Part shown: one piece after another, positions 47,345 through 59,930 of the stretch | Position numbering within the stretch: position 1 is the first letter of the stretch | How the letters are laid out: each line of letters opens with the position of its first letter | Source of the DNA: Fennellomyces sp. T-0311 | Lineage: Eukaryota > Mucoromycota > Mucoromycetes > Mucorales > Lichtheimiaceae | Assembly (NCBI GenBank): GCA_025266875.1 | Contig: JALLLT010000001.1 | Span: 1,943,097 to 2,007,096, forward strand | Length of the DNA: 64,000 bases | Direction: 5' to 3' | The notes under the pieces: model-generated | What the model saw: only the letters and a program-made list of their open reading frames with translations | What the model was told of the DNA's origin: nothing | Databases searched by the model: none | Program-made: the position numbers and the translations under genes

Positions 47345-50062
47345 ATGGAGAATGCAGAACCTCAAGCAAAGCGGATAAAATTGTCGTTGGAGCCTTCAAT
47401 CGAGAAACCACCAACCGACATTACCGATCAGGGTGCAGAAATCTACCAAGAGTGAGTCTATTTCCTGCCTCTCTCGCTCTCTCAAAAGTAAACAATAAAA
47501 TATTGAGCTAATGCACTTAGTGAACCTTCCTTGTCGGAAAAGTTGATGCAAAAGGTGGATCGGATTTGGTATGAACGAGGCGATTGGCGCAACATTACCG
47601 AAGAAAGTTTAAAAGAATCGATTCGAAACAATGAAGACAATGATGAAGCTGTGGACGCGACAAACGATTTGCAATCTGCAGTACCCGCGACCGCGCAACA
47701 GCAACCGCCTGGTTTTGATATTGTCAAAGTACGCGAATCCGTCGTCAACAAGTTATTGTAAGCCATTTGGTTGTTCTTTGCTCGCACACGCGCATTAAAC
47801 TGTTTTTCAATAGCCACGCCAAAAGTGAGATCGACGTTGCCTTGGACGTTATAAATATACTGTTGTCGCAGAACAGACCAGGCGTTCTTGCAAAAGATGC
47901 AGTTCTTCCATTACCTGCTGGCTCGTTGCACGCTACCTATGTGGCCAAACCAAAACCGACAAACAAAGCACAGCTCGAATCGGCGCAATTGACGTTGGGT
48001 TTGAAGCGTAAAGTAAATATACAAACTATGGAAGCAGGCGCGAGACAACAGGGCACTTACTCGTGTCCGCATAGCAACAACGAGCAGCATCGGAATTCCT
48101 AAAGTCAAGCGCAGCGAATCTGAAGAAACTGGTGGAGGTGGAGCAGACCTTCTGGGATGAAGCGTTGGATTTGCGCCGAAACAATTGGTTAATGCAAGCA
48201 AATGCCTCCCCGCCCGCTGTTGGTGGATTATCAGTGTCGAACGCCGGAACATCCTTCCTGGTGCGCTACGGATACACCGATGGTAACCGTCGCGGATTGT
48301 TTTTGGCGCGTAGAGGAGCTCATTGTGCGTTTTAGTTGGCTCGGATTTCGGAGAAGTTTCGTTCGGTGAGCTTAGCAGAGCAGATGGTGATGACAATGAC
48401 ACAGATACCCAGGCACAACTCAACTTGCCGCATAATGTACCGCGGCGGATGGTGGCCAACGTCAGAAAGGGCGATATGGAGCGACTGGCGCGTCAATTTG
48501 GCCTTTCGTCCGAAGTTATTATGGGCATGTCCGATAAAGGGGAGGGCGAAACCAGGAACGGTAAGCGGTCATCTCGTTGATAGACGATGGTCCCTCATAT
48601 CGATCACCACAGAACCACTCCCTTCGCCATCACTCGATTCACGCCAAAGCAAAATCCAGCAACAGCTCGTTGAAGCACAGACTACTGTGTTTGACGCAGA
48701 ATTGTACTCTGTTGTAAGTTTAATTCCGTGATGGTTGGATAAGGTATGCTCAACAGTGGTATGTTTCAGATATTGTCAGAAGCACAAGGTCTTGCCAACA
48801 ACAACGACGTGCACTTTGCCGATGAAGAGATTATCGTGACGATCGATGGGCATGTGGATCTTTCGATACAACGAATAGCCAAGTCTAATACCGCCGACGA
48901 AGCCATGACAACCATATGCACGACGCAACAAATGGCAGGACGAACGCTTGATTTGACGCTGCGATTGCTGCTGATACAGCGCCATCGATTTAATATGTGG
49001 AAAAGCCGTGCACGGCTTTTAACTCCGAGCCGAAAGACTCAACAGTTACTCGCATCGATCGGAGAATCCGTTACTTATCAAAGCACAGCAACAGGCACTG
49101 GTGCTGGTGCAAGTGGTGGCTCTGGATCGGCGCCTAGCAGTAATGGTAGTGGTGCCGCCGGAAGAACAAGCCGACTTCAAGCGCAACAAGCACAAGCAGC
49201 TGCATCAAGTCACGGACAGCGCAAACTTCAGCCGGTCGTTCCCATTCTGTCCAATGCATTATCCTTGTGCAAGTTCTGGGTGCTTTTCGACAGAGTTCGT
49301 CAACTGGTGTACGATGTGATCGAACCATTCACCAATGAAGGCGGCGTGGATCTAGACGTTCATTATCAGATGCATACCGAACGTGGACGGCGGAAAGCGA
49401 CTGTATGCGAAGCGTATCCTGGTGTCGGTGACATGGCAATCACTTTGAGTATCGCGATCAAGAAGGGCCAGTTCCTGCTATTCCGCTTGCATCAATCGGG
49501 TAACATCACCGTACGATTACCGCAAGGGCTTGTTACTCTGAGTAATATCAGCGAGTTCCAAGCTCTGTTGATCCGCGAAATCAACTTGATTTGTCTTCGA
49601 ATGGTGTGTGATGCTGCAAATGATATCGTTCGAAATGCACCATCGTATAAGTCTGCTACAGCCAGTGAACAGGCCAGATTGTTATGGAAAGTGGATGATA
49701 TTGAGGAAATGATCAACGGATCACTGTATTGGGCGGTGGAAGGTCCGGAACAGGGCAAAACACATGTCTGGCGAAGCATGTAAGTACTCTTACTTGCTAA
49801 AAACAAAGCCAAAAATTGACTTTTTTTCTCCAGACAAGTACAATTGATCAAATGCAAAGTCGATACGATCAAACCAGCGTACCAGCTCCAGTTCCAGTTA
49901 TTACCACCTTCAAAAAACCAACCGCCATTGCCACCCATCACACGTGAAATTTTATTGGCTAGGAACTATACGGAAGGATGTCGTGGGGAAGGAGCACTGA
50001 CGTTCAATGAACATATCAAGGTGATGGTGGACCAATTGGTGCGAGAAGCTGCTGCTCAATAA
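47345..50062 (+). CDS. MED17: Mediator of RNA polymerase II transcription subunit 17
   Basis: MED17 (Srb4 in yeast) is a core head-module subunit of Mediator, nuclear, linking activators to RNA polymerase II. Eight exons (47345-47451, 47521-47757, 47814-48012, 48075-48282, 48336-48560, 48613-48713, 48770-49779, 49834-50062) sum to 2316 bases, 771 residues, with frame kept at every junction. The start carries a basic KRIKLSLEPSIEK, common in MED17. The conserved N-terminal block FDIVKVRESVVNKLLHAKSE is split by an intron. EVEQTFWDEALDLRRNNW and later HLSI/LDLTLRLLLIQRHR-like lines also fit the family. A Gly/Ser-rich insert lies near residue 470. The C-terminal exon matches the family's beta-rich end. 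It converges on the glycosyltransferase gene with only six bases between stop codons. Confidence 0.87.
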
Positions 50063-50068
50063 AAAAAA

Positions 50069-52161
50069 TTACATATTGACTGCAAACAACGATCGCCACA
50101 TTTGCGGCTTGCTGTGCTGGATATTGGATTGTACAGTTCGAGATACCACAGCATCGTTGTACAACAGCCTGCCGTTCATTTTCTCTCTCAAGTCAGGTAT
50201 ACACATGGATAAGTCATCGGACGATTTGCTGCCGTCAAGGATATAGAACGGGTTTGATGGAGTGAGAAGTAATGGTTGCATGGAGGTGGTGCCGGAAACA
50301 AACATGTTGAGTGCCACATCGGTGCATTGGGGAAATGCATGGAGATAGGTGTGGATCTCGCCGGGAAGCAGGCAGGTGAAGGAGTATAACCAGTCGGATT
50401 TGATAAACATGGCGGTGGACCGGACAATACTGTAGCGACCAGTGGTTGTTTTGGCGACAACAGAGTCATCTTTTCGATGTGTTGACGCGTCGAATCCAAC
50501 AAGAGTTTCTGGATGGCTCTGCCACACCCTAAATCCGAATTCCAGATCATGTATAGCCGGGATAATCTGTGGAATCAGTTAGATACATGGATACAATTCA
50601 TCTCATATGGGTACCTTATCATCAAGAAGCAGCGTTGCCTCGGTATTTATGCGGTTTGCCACTTCAAGTGGACTATCGGATGAACGGATCCATTCTACCG
50701 GAATACCGAATACCTCAGTCGGCACGTTTAACGACACGCCGCTCATCCGCACCACAAATATTTTCTCGACCTTGCTGCTGCTGTCATCAGCTGAACTGGT
50801 TAGCAGTGCTAAAAGACTATCGATGTACTCTTCCCATGACTGCTCCATTTCGATCGATGAAGTAAGAACAACTGTGAATTTGGCTTTCGAAGGATATCGC
50901 TTCAAGTAATTGCTGCTTTTCATTGGTGCCTGGCAAAACTCAGGGGTGATGGAGGAGGAATCGCTCGTCGGGAGCAAATTGCCTATCCTATAGGTTCAAT
51001 TACACTGAATTATTATATATTAGAGGAGTGTTCTTACCCTGTATTAAACGTGATTGCATATCCCTGGATGCCTTTATATATTGATCGAAAATGTAAGTGT
51101 CGTAATTGTCTTTCCATTCGCGATGGTGTTGGTAATAAAAGTTCCATGGTTTGATTTCGCTCGTAAAATGAACCACCTTGACCGTATTTCTATAAACATG
51201 ACTTGCTACCAATGTAGAAAAGTGCTAATTTTTTTTTTTTGCATTTAGTATAAGCCAAGTGTCGCATTACCTGCTTGTCTCACCATAAATTTGATCATCA
51301 AGTTGTAATATCCCGGCAAAATATGCATGGATGTCTGATTAAAATACCAATTAAGAAATCCCTGATCGCCGCGATTATAACTTGGTGCTTTTTCGTACAC
51401 ATTCATCATGTCCTCAAATATAGCCTTTGAGGGTTCGGCCACGAAAACACCAGTGTTCATGACGCCACCAGCATCCATAGCCGCACTTAGTTGAGGACGT
51501 TCGAATAATTCTTCAATGGGTTGTAGAACAAGTGTATCTGCATCCAAGAATACAACCTAAATGTTTGTGTGTGTGTGTAAGTCATATGCCTTTACGTCGA
51601 TATAAGCCAACCTTTTGGTATTTTGTCAGGTTCCACAGATGAAGTTTTGAGTATCGACATGCTTTGTTGTACCCCTCTTTGGTTGCAGTTGCAGATGATT
51701 TCCAGGGGTATTTGACCTGATTTATGATTAATATACATATCCGTTTTGTCCCTGCTTTTTTTCTACCTGCTCTATTTCTTCTATCCGGGCTCCGAGATAT
51801 CTCAGTCGTTCCCTTACATTCTGTGTGACGGGTGGAAGTACAAGAACTACAATATCGTTTTGCGCTTTTGCATTGACGACTAATGAATGTACTAATACTT
51901 GTGTTGCTTCTGCCTATACATTTTTGATTAGTGTATGATGTTTATACACAGAACTTTGCTTACCATCGCGTCGTCGCAGAGAAACGTTACATAGGCGTGT
52001 GGTCCGTCGTCTACAACGGTTTGTTCGTTAAAAGTCTCAGTTTCCGCATCGACAAAGTCGTTTTCTTCATCTTGAGGCCACTTTGGCGAAAAGAAAAAAT
52101 ATATTATTCCTATACACCAAAGGAACGCTGATGTCAATAGCAGCAAACGCTTGTTTGCCAT
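50069..52161 (-). CDS. GT8-GT64 fused glycosyltransferase, type II membrane protein
   Basis: Seven exons, complement of 51964-52161, 51767-51913, 51612-51716, 51271-51556, 51038-51205, 50615-50982 and 50069-50566, join in frame to 589 residues. The ATG at 52161 gives a signal anchor (LLLLTSAFLWCIGIIYFFF), so a Golgi enzyme is likely. Residues ~55-310 are a glycogenin-like GT8 domain: YVTFLCDDAM, FLDADTLVLQPIEELF (metal-binding DAD), GVMNTGVFVAEPS, HFTSEIKPWNF. Residues ~330-589 look like the exostosin-type GT64 domain: FTVVLTSSIE, KIFVVRMSGVSLNVP, INTEATLLLDDK, DLEFGFRVWQSHPETLVGFD. Both halves are transferases acting on nucleotide sugars, so the product may be bifunctional. Participation in the uronic-acid-containing wall polysaccharides of these fungi is inference only. 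Confidence 0.8.
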
Positions 52162-52273
52162 GGAAATTAAAGGAAGCAAAAAAGAAAAAAGGAGTGCCGG
52201 GAACAACGAGATACTTCCAAGCAAAAGGAAAAATAGATTTCATCCAAATATAGTTTAGCATGGGATATTTTTT

Positions 52274-53258
52274 TTATTGCGTTGAAGCGTCACGTTGAAG
52301 CATGGATGGTTCATCTTGTTTCAACTTCCTCAGTATCCGGACCGAGTAACAGATGGTAAATACGGAAATTAGTGCACCAATGGTTGCCCAAGTAATGCTG
52401 CTTGCAATGACAACGGTGTCGATGTCGAACGAAAAGATATAAAATAGTTTGAGACCAAACTCCAGTTCCAGTAAGACAATGTCGATCCCCGTGAGAAGAC
52501 GTATATGCAATCGACAGTATTGGGAATTTCGCCAATAAAACAAAATCCGTGGTTGTGGCGTTTTATCCGATGATAAGCATACCGGTTTCAGTGGAACCAG
52601 ATCTTTGGCAAGGTAGTACAGTATCGGTTTCAACTCAAATGAACGTATACGGATCGGTAATAACGATAATGCACAAGTGGCTCCTACGCCAGCAGTGCTT
52701 TATATTCTCGTTAGTTTCTTCTCTTTGGCAAATGAACAATCTTACATTAGCGATTCGCGCATCAACATTAGTTTGGGATCGCCATTGGCAACGGCCAATA
52801 TGATGGATACGAGGAATCCTTTAAATCCACAGAGTGAGTATATACACATATCGGGTCTGTACCAATTCATTACCACATATAGATGCAATACCGATAGTGT
52901 CAATATGTCTGAGAAACGTTGCTTGTATTAAGACCGAAATGATCGTTGGCGTACTTGAGAGGACAAGGGCCCAGACAAGTGGCAAGTACGGTTTCAAGGC
53001 ATAATACAGAAGGATTGGCATGACCGCATTGACGATAACAATGTAAGAAATGCGTCGAATTACGAGCCATCGTTGCGTTTGTATTGATAGCATCGAATCT
53101 GTCTCGTCTTCTTGCTTCTCGTCGCACACCTTCTTACTGTCAGAAGGATCTTGTTGTTGCTCCATGTTATCCATATATTTAAATACTGTGCTGAGTGCTG
53201 ATCCGGTAACCAATTTACTACTATATTTCTGATGTATAGCGTCTTCCTCACTCTTCAT
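52274..53258 (-). CDS. VC0807-like multi-pass membrane protein, 293 aa
   Basis: Exons complement of 52874-53258, 52746-52818 and 52697-52274 sum to 882 bases in frame. An N-terminal polar region is followed by hydrophobic helices (YIVIVNAVMPILLYYALKPY; PLVWALVLSSTPTIISVLI) and GDPKLMLMRESLI, a line typical of the VC0807 family (..GDPRLLLLRDSLLT..). PILYYLAKDL and two more transmembrane helices come next, then a charged tail. The family has no firmly assigned biochemical role. It lies 112 bases upstream of the glycosyltransferase on the same strand, which by itself does not imply shared function in a fungus. Confidence 0.68.
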
Positions 53259-54381
53259 TCTATGTCGTTTTCAGAAAGAAGATTAAAAATCATCCAAGAA
53301 TTGAAAAAAGGGGAAGCAATATGTTTGTGATGGAATGTTGATAACTATATCTTCCCTATTACCGGCCCAAAAGCTAATACTCATCGCAACCACAAATGAT
53401 GCATGAAAACAGGACTGCTGGATCTCGGTTGTCTGCGTGAGCGGGAAGTATTCATCCGTGTGCACCGGTAAACGCTCTAACATTTTGCCGCCTTTTTACT
53501 TTTTCTTCTAAAAGAATAATGCAAAAGTTAGCGGATCAAAAATAAGGCTGGCGTGTATATGGGCTTCAGTAAACTATTTCTTTCCGTATGACTATGTATA
53601 TCATGCCTTATTCCTACACGCGAGCACCACCTGCTTCTCGCTCATTGCAAAGACCAAAGAAGAAAACAAAAGCTTTATTTTCCCACTGCCTCATTTCTTG
53701 TTTCACTTATGCTCCCTGCTATTCTTTCACCACTTCACTGATATGAACATGCGATGGACTCCAAGTCCTGGCTGATCCACTGCTATTAAAGTAAAGTAGA
53801 GTGTGCCTGTAGCCGTAAATACAAAGTAATGTATTGTGTAACTAAAGCTGTTTATTACCTAAAACAAAGAGTATCACATTTTAAACATAATGTACAGCGC
53901 GGATCATCCAGCAGTTTTCGATGGTCAACAATCGTAACAGATCAGGAGAACGTTTTCGAGCCAAACACCCTCTTGCATTTTTTGATACATAGGATTCATA
54001 GGAGTTGAAATCAATTTATGAGGGTTGAACGTCGCGAAAGTTTCCTTCTGAAAGGATCAGGAGAGCTGGCATCGAATGAACCTGAAAGCCATAACCAATC
54101 TTTTTTTTGTGTAGACAAGAAATTTATCCCGAAGCGGTAAAAGGGTCTTTAATGACAAAGTAAAATATCGCTGAGATTTCTATCTACACCGTATCTAATC
54201 TTGCACCGATGGCACGAACGTAGCTAAACATTGAGGGTAGCTCAATACTTTATAGGTTGCTTAAGTGAGACAAGGAGACTAGCTCGATTGTTCATTCGCT
54301 TGCCTCAGGCCCAGCTACTTCAGGCCCGCACTATACAAAGAAAATATACAAAGAAAATATACAGAAAAATATACAGGTGTT
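53259..54381. other. Intergenic interval
   Basis: Contains an ATG-started 66-codon minus-strand frame at 53283-53483 (MLERLPVHTDEYFPLTQTTE) of uncertain status. Near the right end, at about 54335-54376, an AAAGAAAATATAC-type unit is repeated in tandem. Otherwise nothing. Confidence 0.35.
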
Positions 54382-54687
54382 TTAAAACATGACTACTTGC
54401 ACGGTATCGTTGAATGTTACAGTCTTGGTCGATGATTTGCTGACCAGTTTTCGGTGAGGTTCACATAAACCCGTGCAGTCTGTCATGTTAGTCCGCGGGT
54501 CACGGCTTTGGCTTGTTTTGTTCTTGGGAGCGTCGTTATCAACCGGTAAACAGGACATCAATAAGTAGTTATAGATGACTTGGTCGAGCTGTGCGTCTTT
54601 CCTATTTTGTTCGCGAATCGTTGCATCGTGACGATCATAATATTGATGGTGTTGATTTCGTAAACGGTCTGATGGCTTTTGCGTCAT
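54382..54687 (-). CDS. Small protein with a PP1-docking-like motif, 101 aa
   Basis: A frame from the ATG at 54687 (MTQKPSDRLRNQHHQYYDRH). The N-terminal half is polar and probably helical (ATIREQNRKDAQLDQVIYNY), the middle is disordered and the end is SSTKTVTFNDTVQVVMF. K-T-V-T-F fits the RVxF consensus by which many regulators dock on protein phosphatase 1. A PP1-binding role is inference from that motif alone. No homologous family recognised. Confidence 0.5.
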   Translation of the reverse strand: MTQKPSDRLRNQHHQYYDRHDATIREQNRKDAQLDQVIYNYLLMSCLPVDNDAPKNKTSQSRDPRTNMTDCTGLCEPHRKLVSKSSTKTVTFNDTVQVVMF

Positions 54688-56612
54688 GATAAAGAGCGTG
54701 AATTGCGTGGAAAGAAAGGAAAGAAAAGAAAAGAGTGAGAACAGGCTCTGTTGAAAAGTGGCGGGTTTTATTACGAGTCTGTGCACTCACACATGCTGAA
54801 AATGCTGGACTTTTTGTTATTTATATACTTTTTTTTTCTCGAGAGTCTTGGGAACCATTTTAGGAGGGCGCAGCTTTTTCCAGCTCTGATTTATCTATAT
54901 TACGCTTTCCTCGTTTTCTTAAACTGCGCATCGTTTATAACCGCAGCAATGAACGCATCCTATCGTATGACACACCTTTGCTACGTCATACGTGTAAACA
55001 CCAAAATAATGATCGTCGGCGCTGACTCCGCGTCAACTCGTTCCAAAGAAAAATCTTTTCGGACAAAAATCCTAGTGGAGTGCGATGCGACGCTATTAAA
55101 TCGTCGGATACAGGGAATAACCCTTGGAAGGGGTTTGCCGATAAGAGAAACGGTCTTTGGGATGTCCAATTCAAAGGGGTTGCCTTTTCTCTTACTGGCA
55201 TGGACATGTTGATGCTTCCGCAAATCACCGCTGCCTTGATCCGACTCGCACTATTGCATTTTACACGAGAAATTTGACTTTAATAAACTCTCTCAATAGT
55301 AAAATATATGCTAGTGTATTGCCCAGTGCGTTCAGGGACCCCTCTCATACTTTACGACCCCCTGTTCATTTGTGTAACATTGACGGCGAGTTCCCTGCTC
55401 CTCAAATAGCCCAGTTCTTCGGTGCATCAACTTGCTAAGCCGGCAAACCGACACGTTGCGCCATTCCGAATCAAATAATGTGGCTACACATGTTCCCAAT
55501 ATTTTTAAAAGATTGCGGCTGAACACATCGAGTGACGCGTCGAATTACAACCATTCGAGACAATGTGGAATTAAACACAAAACGATCAGTTGGTGTGGGC
55601 TTTGACAATATACCTCGATATGGTGGTGCCACATATGGCGCACAACAGTTCCGAAACTGAGAAAAAGCATCGAGATGTGTCCATCGATTTCAAGCTTCAC
55701 TTGTACAACGCGAAAAGTTCATTCAACAGCAAAACAGCCATAATTGGCCATTTTCAACGATCATTGCTACTGCCATCAAACTCAAATGCGAAAGGGTCTC
55801 GACCATACTTTGTGCATAACAAACGGCAATCGATTGTGTCACGATTAAGCATCGATGTGCCATCTTGACACTCTTGCATCAGACTGAAGGAAATGTACGT
55901 AGACATTAACATTGATCCATTGTGGAGAATTATAGCGCCAGACGCAACAGTACCCAGCTCAATCTAATATCCTCCTTACCAAAACTGTGCTGCATAGCAA
56001 CCAGACGTAAAAGGGCGTGCTATTTTTCTTTTGTAATAAGGTCATTATTAGTTGCAGCTATCGTTTCATTAGATGTTTCATAATTGTATCCTACTTTTGC
56101 TGTAATCATCGTCGTAGATTGCGCACTTCCTCAGATACGGTGCATTGTTTGACTTTTTCCAAATTGGATGATAGGTCAGGCATTACTTTCTTGTGTCACC
56201 TATATGCAGTCGAACGTAAAACGTCTTTCCAAATCTGCATCAAGGTGATCAGGGTATCTTAACCAGGACGATCTCGACTGGTATATCTACAGGTTACGCA
56301 TTTCCTGAAATAGTCAACTTATGCATGATACGACTGGTAGCCGTCATCACTTCTTCAAGACATCGGGCACCCGATTTTTGCTAGTAATACATCTATCTTT
56401 TGGCTTGTCATCTGGGACCCGTTTCCAGTCAGATGTCCGAGCAGGCCATGGTGGGTCGGTATACACCTCCGCGAGCCAGATGTTCGGTTAAATTTCCTTA
56501 TTAAGAAACTATGAACTACTGACATAATTCGAAATATGCACATTTGGAAACATGGTATCATTTCTTAACAGGTAATCAGGACAAGTGGAGTAATACTGCT
56601 GCAGTATTACAT
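54688..56612. other. Gene-poor interval, possible relics
   Basis: Overlapping frames on both strands at 54981-55277 and a plus-strand stretch at about 55440-55870 are partly protein-like but broken by stops. No family recognised. Probably decayed repeat or gene sequence. Confidence 0.3.
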
Positions 56613-58574
56613 TCATCCATGTTTAATAGAAATATTGTATAACACCCGTGGTCGTCCGCTACTTGGGATGGGGCTTTTGTACTCGTAGCCAGATACTCTG
56701 TACTGCAGAACTTGTTGTTTGATTGCTGCGACCAATCCGTCATAACTGAGCATACCATTGTCGTCTTTAACACCGATCCTCGTGAACAAAACAGTCTTCA
56801 AGCTCCAACTCTTGTGAAGCATCCGCAATAGTCCTTCTTTGGAAACAGATATGTGGAGACTACCGTCGTCAAATACATGAAGTGCTTTAGCAACGGCAAA
56901 TTACCCAGGGCTTCGAGTGCCAAAAAGGACAGACAAATGACAGAGTAAAGAGACAATTCCTCAATGGTATTGAGCGTCTTGATGAAGCGCTCTTGATCTC
57001 GGATTGTGAATGGCACACCCAAACATCTCAGCGTAGGTATCGGCATAATCATGTCTAGCACTTGATCTCCAATATTTGTCAAATCAAACAAGTCGATACT
57101 GGTTAGTCTGGATCCTGTGACCAAACGCCAAAAGAAAAAGGCCACCTCCGTCTCTGAATCCTGACCATGGCCCCTACAACACTCCGTAATTCAGATCCTT
57201 TAGGTGACCAAGACTTCCAATACCACCTTGTATCACTGTAGATCCTACCACCTTATCCATCATAAGCGCCTCTAGCGCCGGGAGTCGTTCGATAATAGTC
57301 AAAAGCTCTTCATCCAAGGTAATTGATGTCAAAGTCAGGTGGGATAAGTGGATTAAGTATTGCAGGTATCGAACTGCGGTAGAATCAAGAGTCAAACCCT
57401 TATCCTGAATATAAAGGGTTTCGAGAGCAGGACAGTGATTGAGCATAGCAATAAGTGATCGAGTATGAACGGGGATATGACATGTCAATGTACGCAGCTG
57501 TGGCATATGGGATGTTCGGAGAACATTTGACCAAGCCCGGCCAAGCTTACGATGGCTAATATGAAGATATTCCAAAGTGTTCTGGTTACTCGATAGGTGT
57601 CGCAACATTTGATCAGGATCAGGATCCATATCTGCAACAAAACAGCAAAGGCCAGCAGTCATTATAGAAAAAATAAATTCAGAATATATTCGCGGGATGT
57701 TAAAATTTTCACATTTTTATTTTTCCCATAGTGAGTACTACAGCTACTGAGCGATGTATATGGCGCGTCGAGTTTATAGAGTGGATGATTGGTCGTGACA
57801 AGCTTAGTAATATTTGGACACCAGTTGAAAAGAGAGTCGAGGTTGATCGGAACTGGACTAGACATTCTGTGGGCTCGTTCAAACCGATTCGTAATTACCG
57901 CATAGCGCAAATCGGGGCACTGCCTCAAGATTGAATCCAAGTGGACCGGAGGGATAATAACGTCCAGTTACAAATGTGTAATCTTGCTGCAATAATCAGC
58001 TTGATCAACTCCCTTACCGGCCATACAATAGCTTGATGAATCCGGGTGCTGATAGGTGATATGGGTGAGTTCGGGACATGCAAGAGTAAGGGATGCAAAC
58101 GAAATGGAAGATCGGTCATCAATCATTTTGATAAGTGTTAAACTATGTCAACTGCTCCAAGATGCCTAGTAAAACCGTTCTGTCTGGCAACCGATAAACT
58201 TTATCGATCAATCAGAAAAGCGTATCCAATACAGTTGTTCCTTTTTCCTTACCAAATGATTTAACTTGGCGCACCGCTAGCTAACAAGCTTTTGCAGCAG
58301 TCCGCGCGATATATATGGAGAGAACGAGTGCAAAGTTGCAGACGATGCAAACGTAACATGTCTAGTATGTTTCTCCAAGCTCATTTTGCTGCAAAAAATA
58401 TCGCGATGTAGGTATTCTTCGGCAAATCGCATGTTTTTCCAAATGCTGCTCGCAAACATCCATGCATGTCAGTGAATCTCTTTGGTTCATATGATAAAAG
58501 ATCTCCAGTAGAATGTCATGCGGTAAGGCAGAAATAGATCCTGGTTGGTCTTTTGATGAAGTGATCGTTGCCAT
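56613..58574 (-). pseudogene. F-box / leucine-rich-repeat gene with several frame breaks
   Basis: It starts with a good F-box (SALPHDILLEIFYHMNQRDS, then LTCMDVC), which shifts frame near 58455 and continues as SSIWKNMRFAEEYLH. LRR-type text follows in several frames: LACPELTHITYQHPDSS, LRQCPDLRYAVITN, NQNTLEYLHISHRKLG, HCPALETLYIQDKGL, ERLPALEALMMDKV and LTSIDLFDLTNIGDQVL. One junction near 57616-57750 can be a normal intron (GTACTC...TTGCAG), but shifts near 57180 and 56835 have no splice signals. This is an F-box receptor type different from the TPR family of the left arm (no TPRs). Probably a pseudogene; sequence errors are the alternative. Confidence 0.65.
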
Positions 58575-59757
58575 AACCGAAGAAAAGAGTGTGGTGCGAC
58601 GAGCGGCCCTCTTCGATTCGGCAATGATGGAAAGTTCCCCATGATATTATGTGGAGGTCAAAATCATCAGGTAGTCTACCTTTTGAAATAAATCTTTGTT
58701 AAACAGTGTCTCTGTAAAACTGGGAAAACGGCTAATACCTGTATAAGCTACGGATCAACGCTCTCAAAGGATAAATGATCATGATCCATTTGTGTGATTC
58801 CATATCCAGGAACGTACCTACATATATATACCTTTGCATCTTGTTGAAAATGGCATTCGAGATGTACGTGCGATCGTACTCGCACAACAAAAAAGTATAT
58901 TTCTCTTGAGCATATCAGACATCCACCCTATAAATCCATAATATGGGTTTGGCTATATCTTGGTGCGTACTAACCATACAGAGTTATACCAATGGTTTTA
59001 TAAGTATCGGTGTTATCGGATTTTTGATCACCGGGAGTGGATATGTACGAGTATAGTACACCCGGCATACTAGTTCACCGTGAAGAACTCCTTGTTTCCG
59101 TTCGTAAATATCGAATACAGTTTCCAAAAAACGGCACCATCGCAATCCTGTGTCAGTGAAAGAGCTTTAGTTCTGTTTCTCAAGTATTACATTGCATATC
59201 AACAGTGAGAAGATCTAATCTTCATGTGCTTCCAATATATGTATATGTGATCGTTCATGCTTTTCATGTGAGTCAATGTCATCACTATTTGTATCCGCCG
59301 CCTTCTCATGCATGAAATCCCGTGCATATGGTATTCCTTCGTCTTACGCTCACAGGCTGTGGTCATCGATTCGTAGTAGCTGCACTATTCTGACTCTATA
59401 CCTCCCATATACAGTCCCATCTGGTTGTCAGCGGGATACTCAATGCTGAGGTGGTAATGATTTATCAGCCCATGGGATTGCGTACCATAAGCACCAACTC
59501 ATGGAATGCCATACCCGTCCATTGAGCTAGTATCAGCGTCGATGGATATCAGACCTGCAATGTTTCTACGTCGATTCGCGTTAAAGCAAAAGATTGGTAA
59601 GTCGGCCTGTATTACTCCACGATGAACTTCTTTTTGCTGTCAAAGTCGGGATTATACTATGCAAGTGCATCGCATGATCGTATACTCTTACTCCAAAATG
59701 ACTGAATATATTTTTCCTCTCATTGAAGCGCGTTACGAACTATGAATAAAATACTTG

Positions 59758-59930
59758 CACTGCAAAAAATTTTTGGGTGAATTTTGGGTGAATGAATTTT
59801 TGAGTTGATTAAACATAAGCTTTTTAACTATTTGTACTACCATTTTTAGTAACTCAAGTGGTTAAAAAGCTTATGTTTAACCACTTCGAAAAATTATTCA
59901 CCAAAATTCACCCAAAAATTTTTTGCAGTG
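59758..59930. mobile_element. Palindromic MITE-like element
   Basis: A 173-base element whose two arms of about 70 bases are inverted copies, from CACTGCAAAAAATTTTTGGG at the left to its complement at the right, around a ~30-base loop. The internal TTAAACATAAGCTTTTTAAC is also mirrored. No clear target-site duplication was found. Fold-back or Tc1/mariner-derived elements look like this. Confidence 0.7.
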
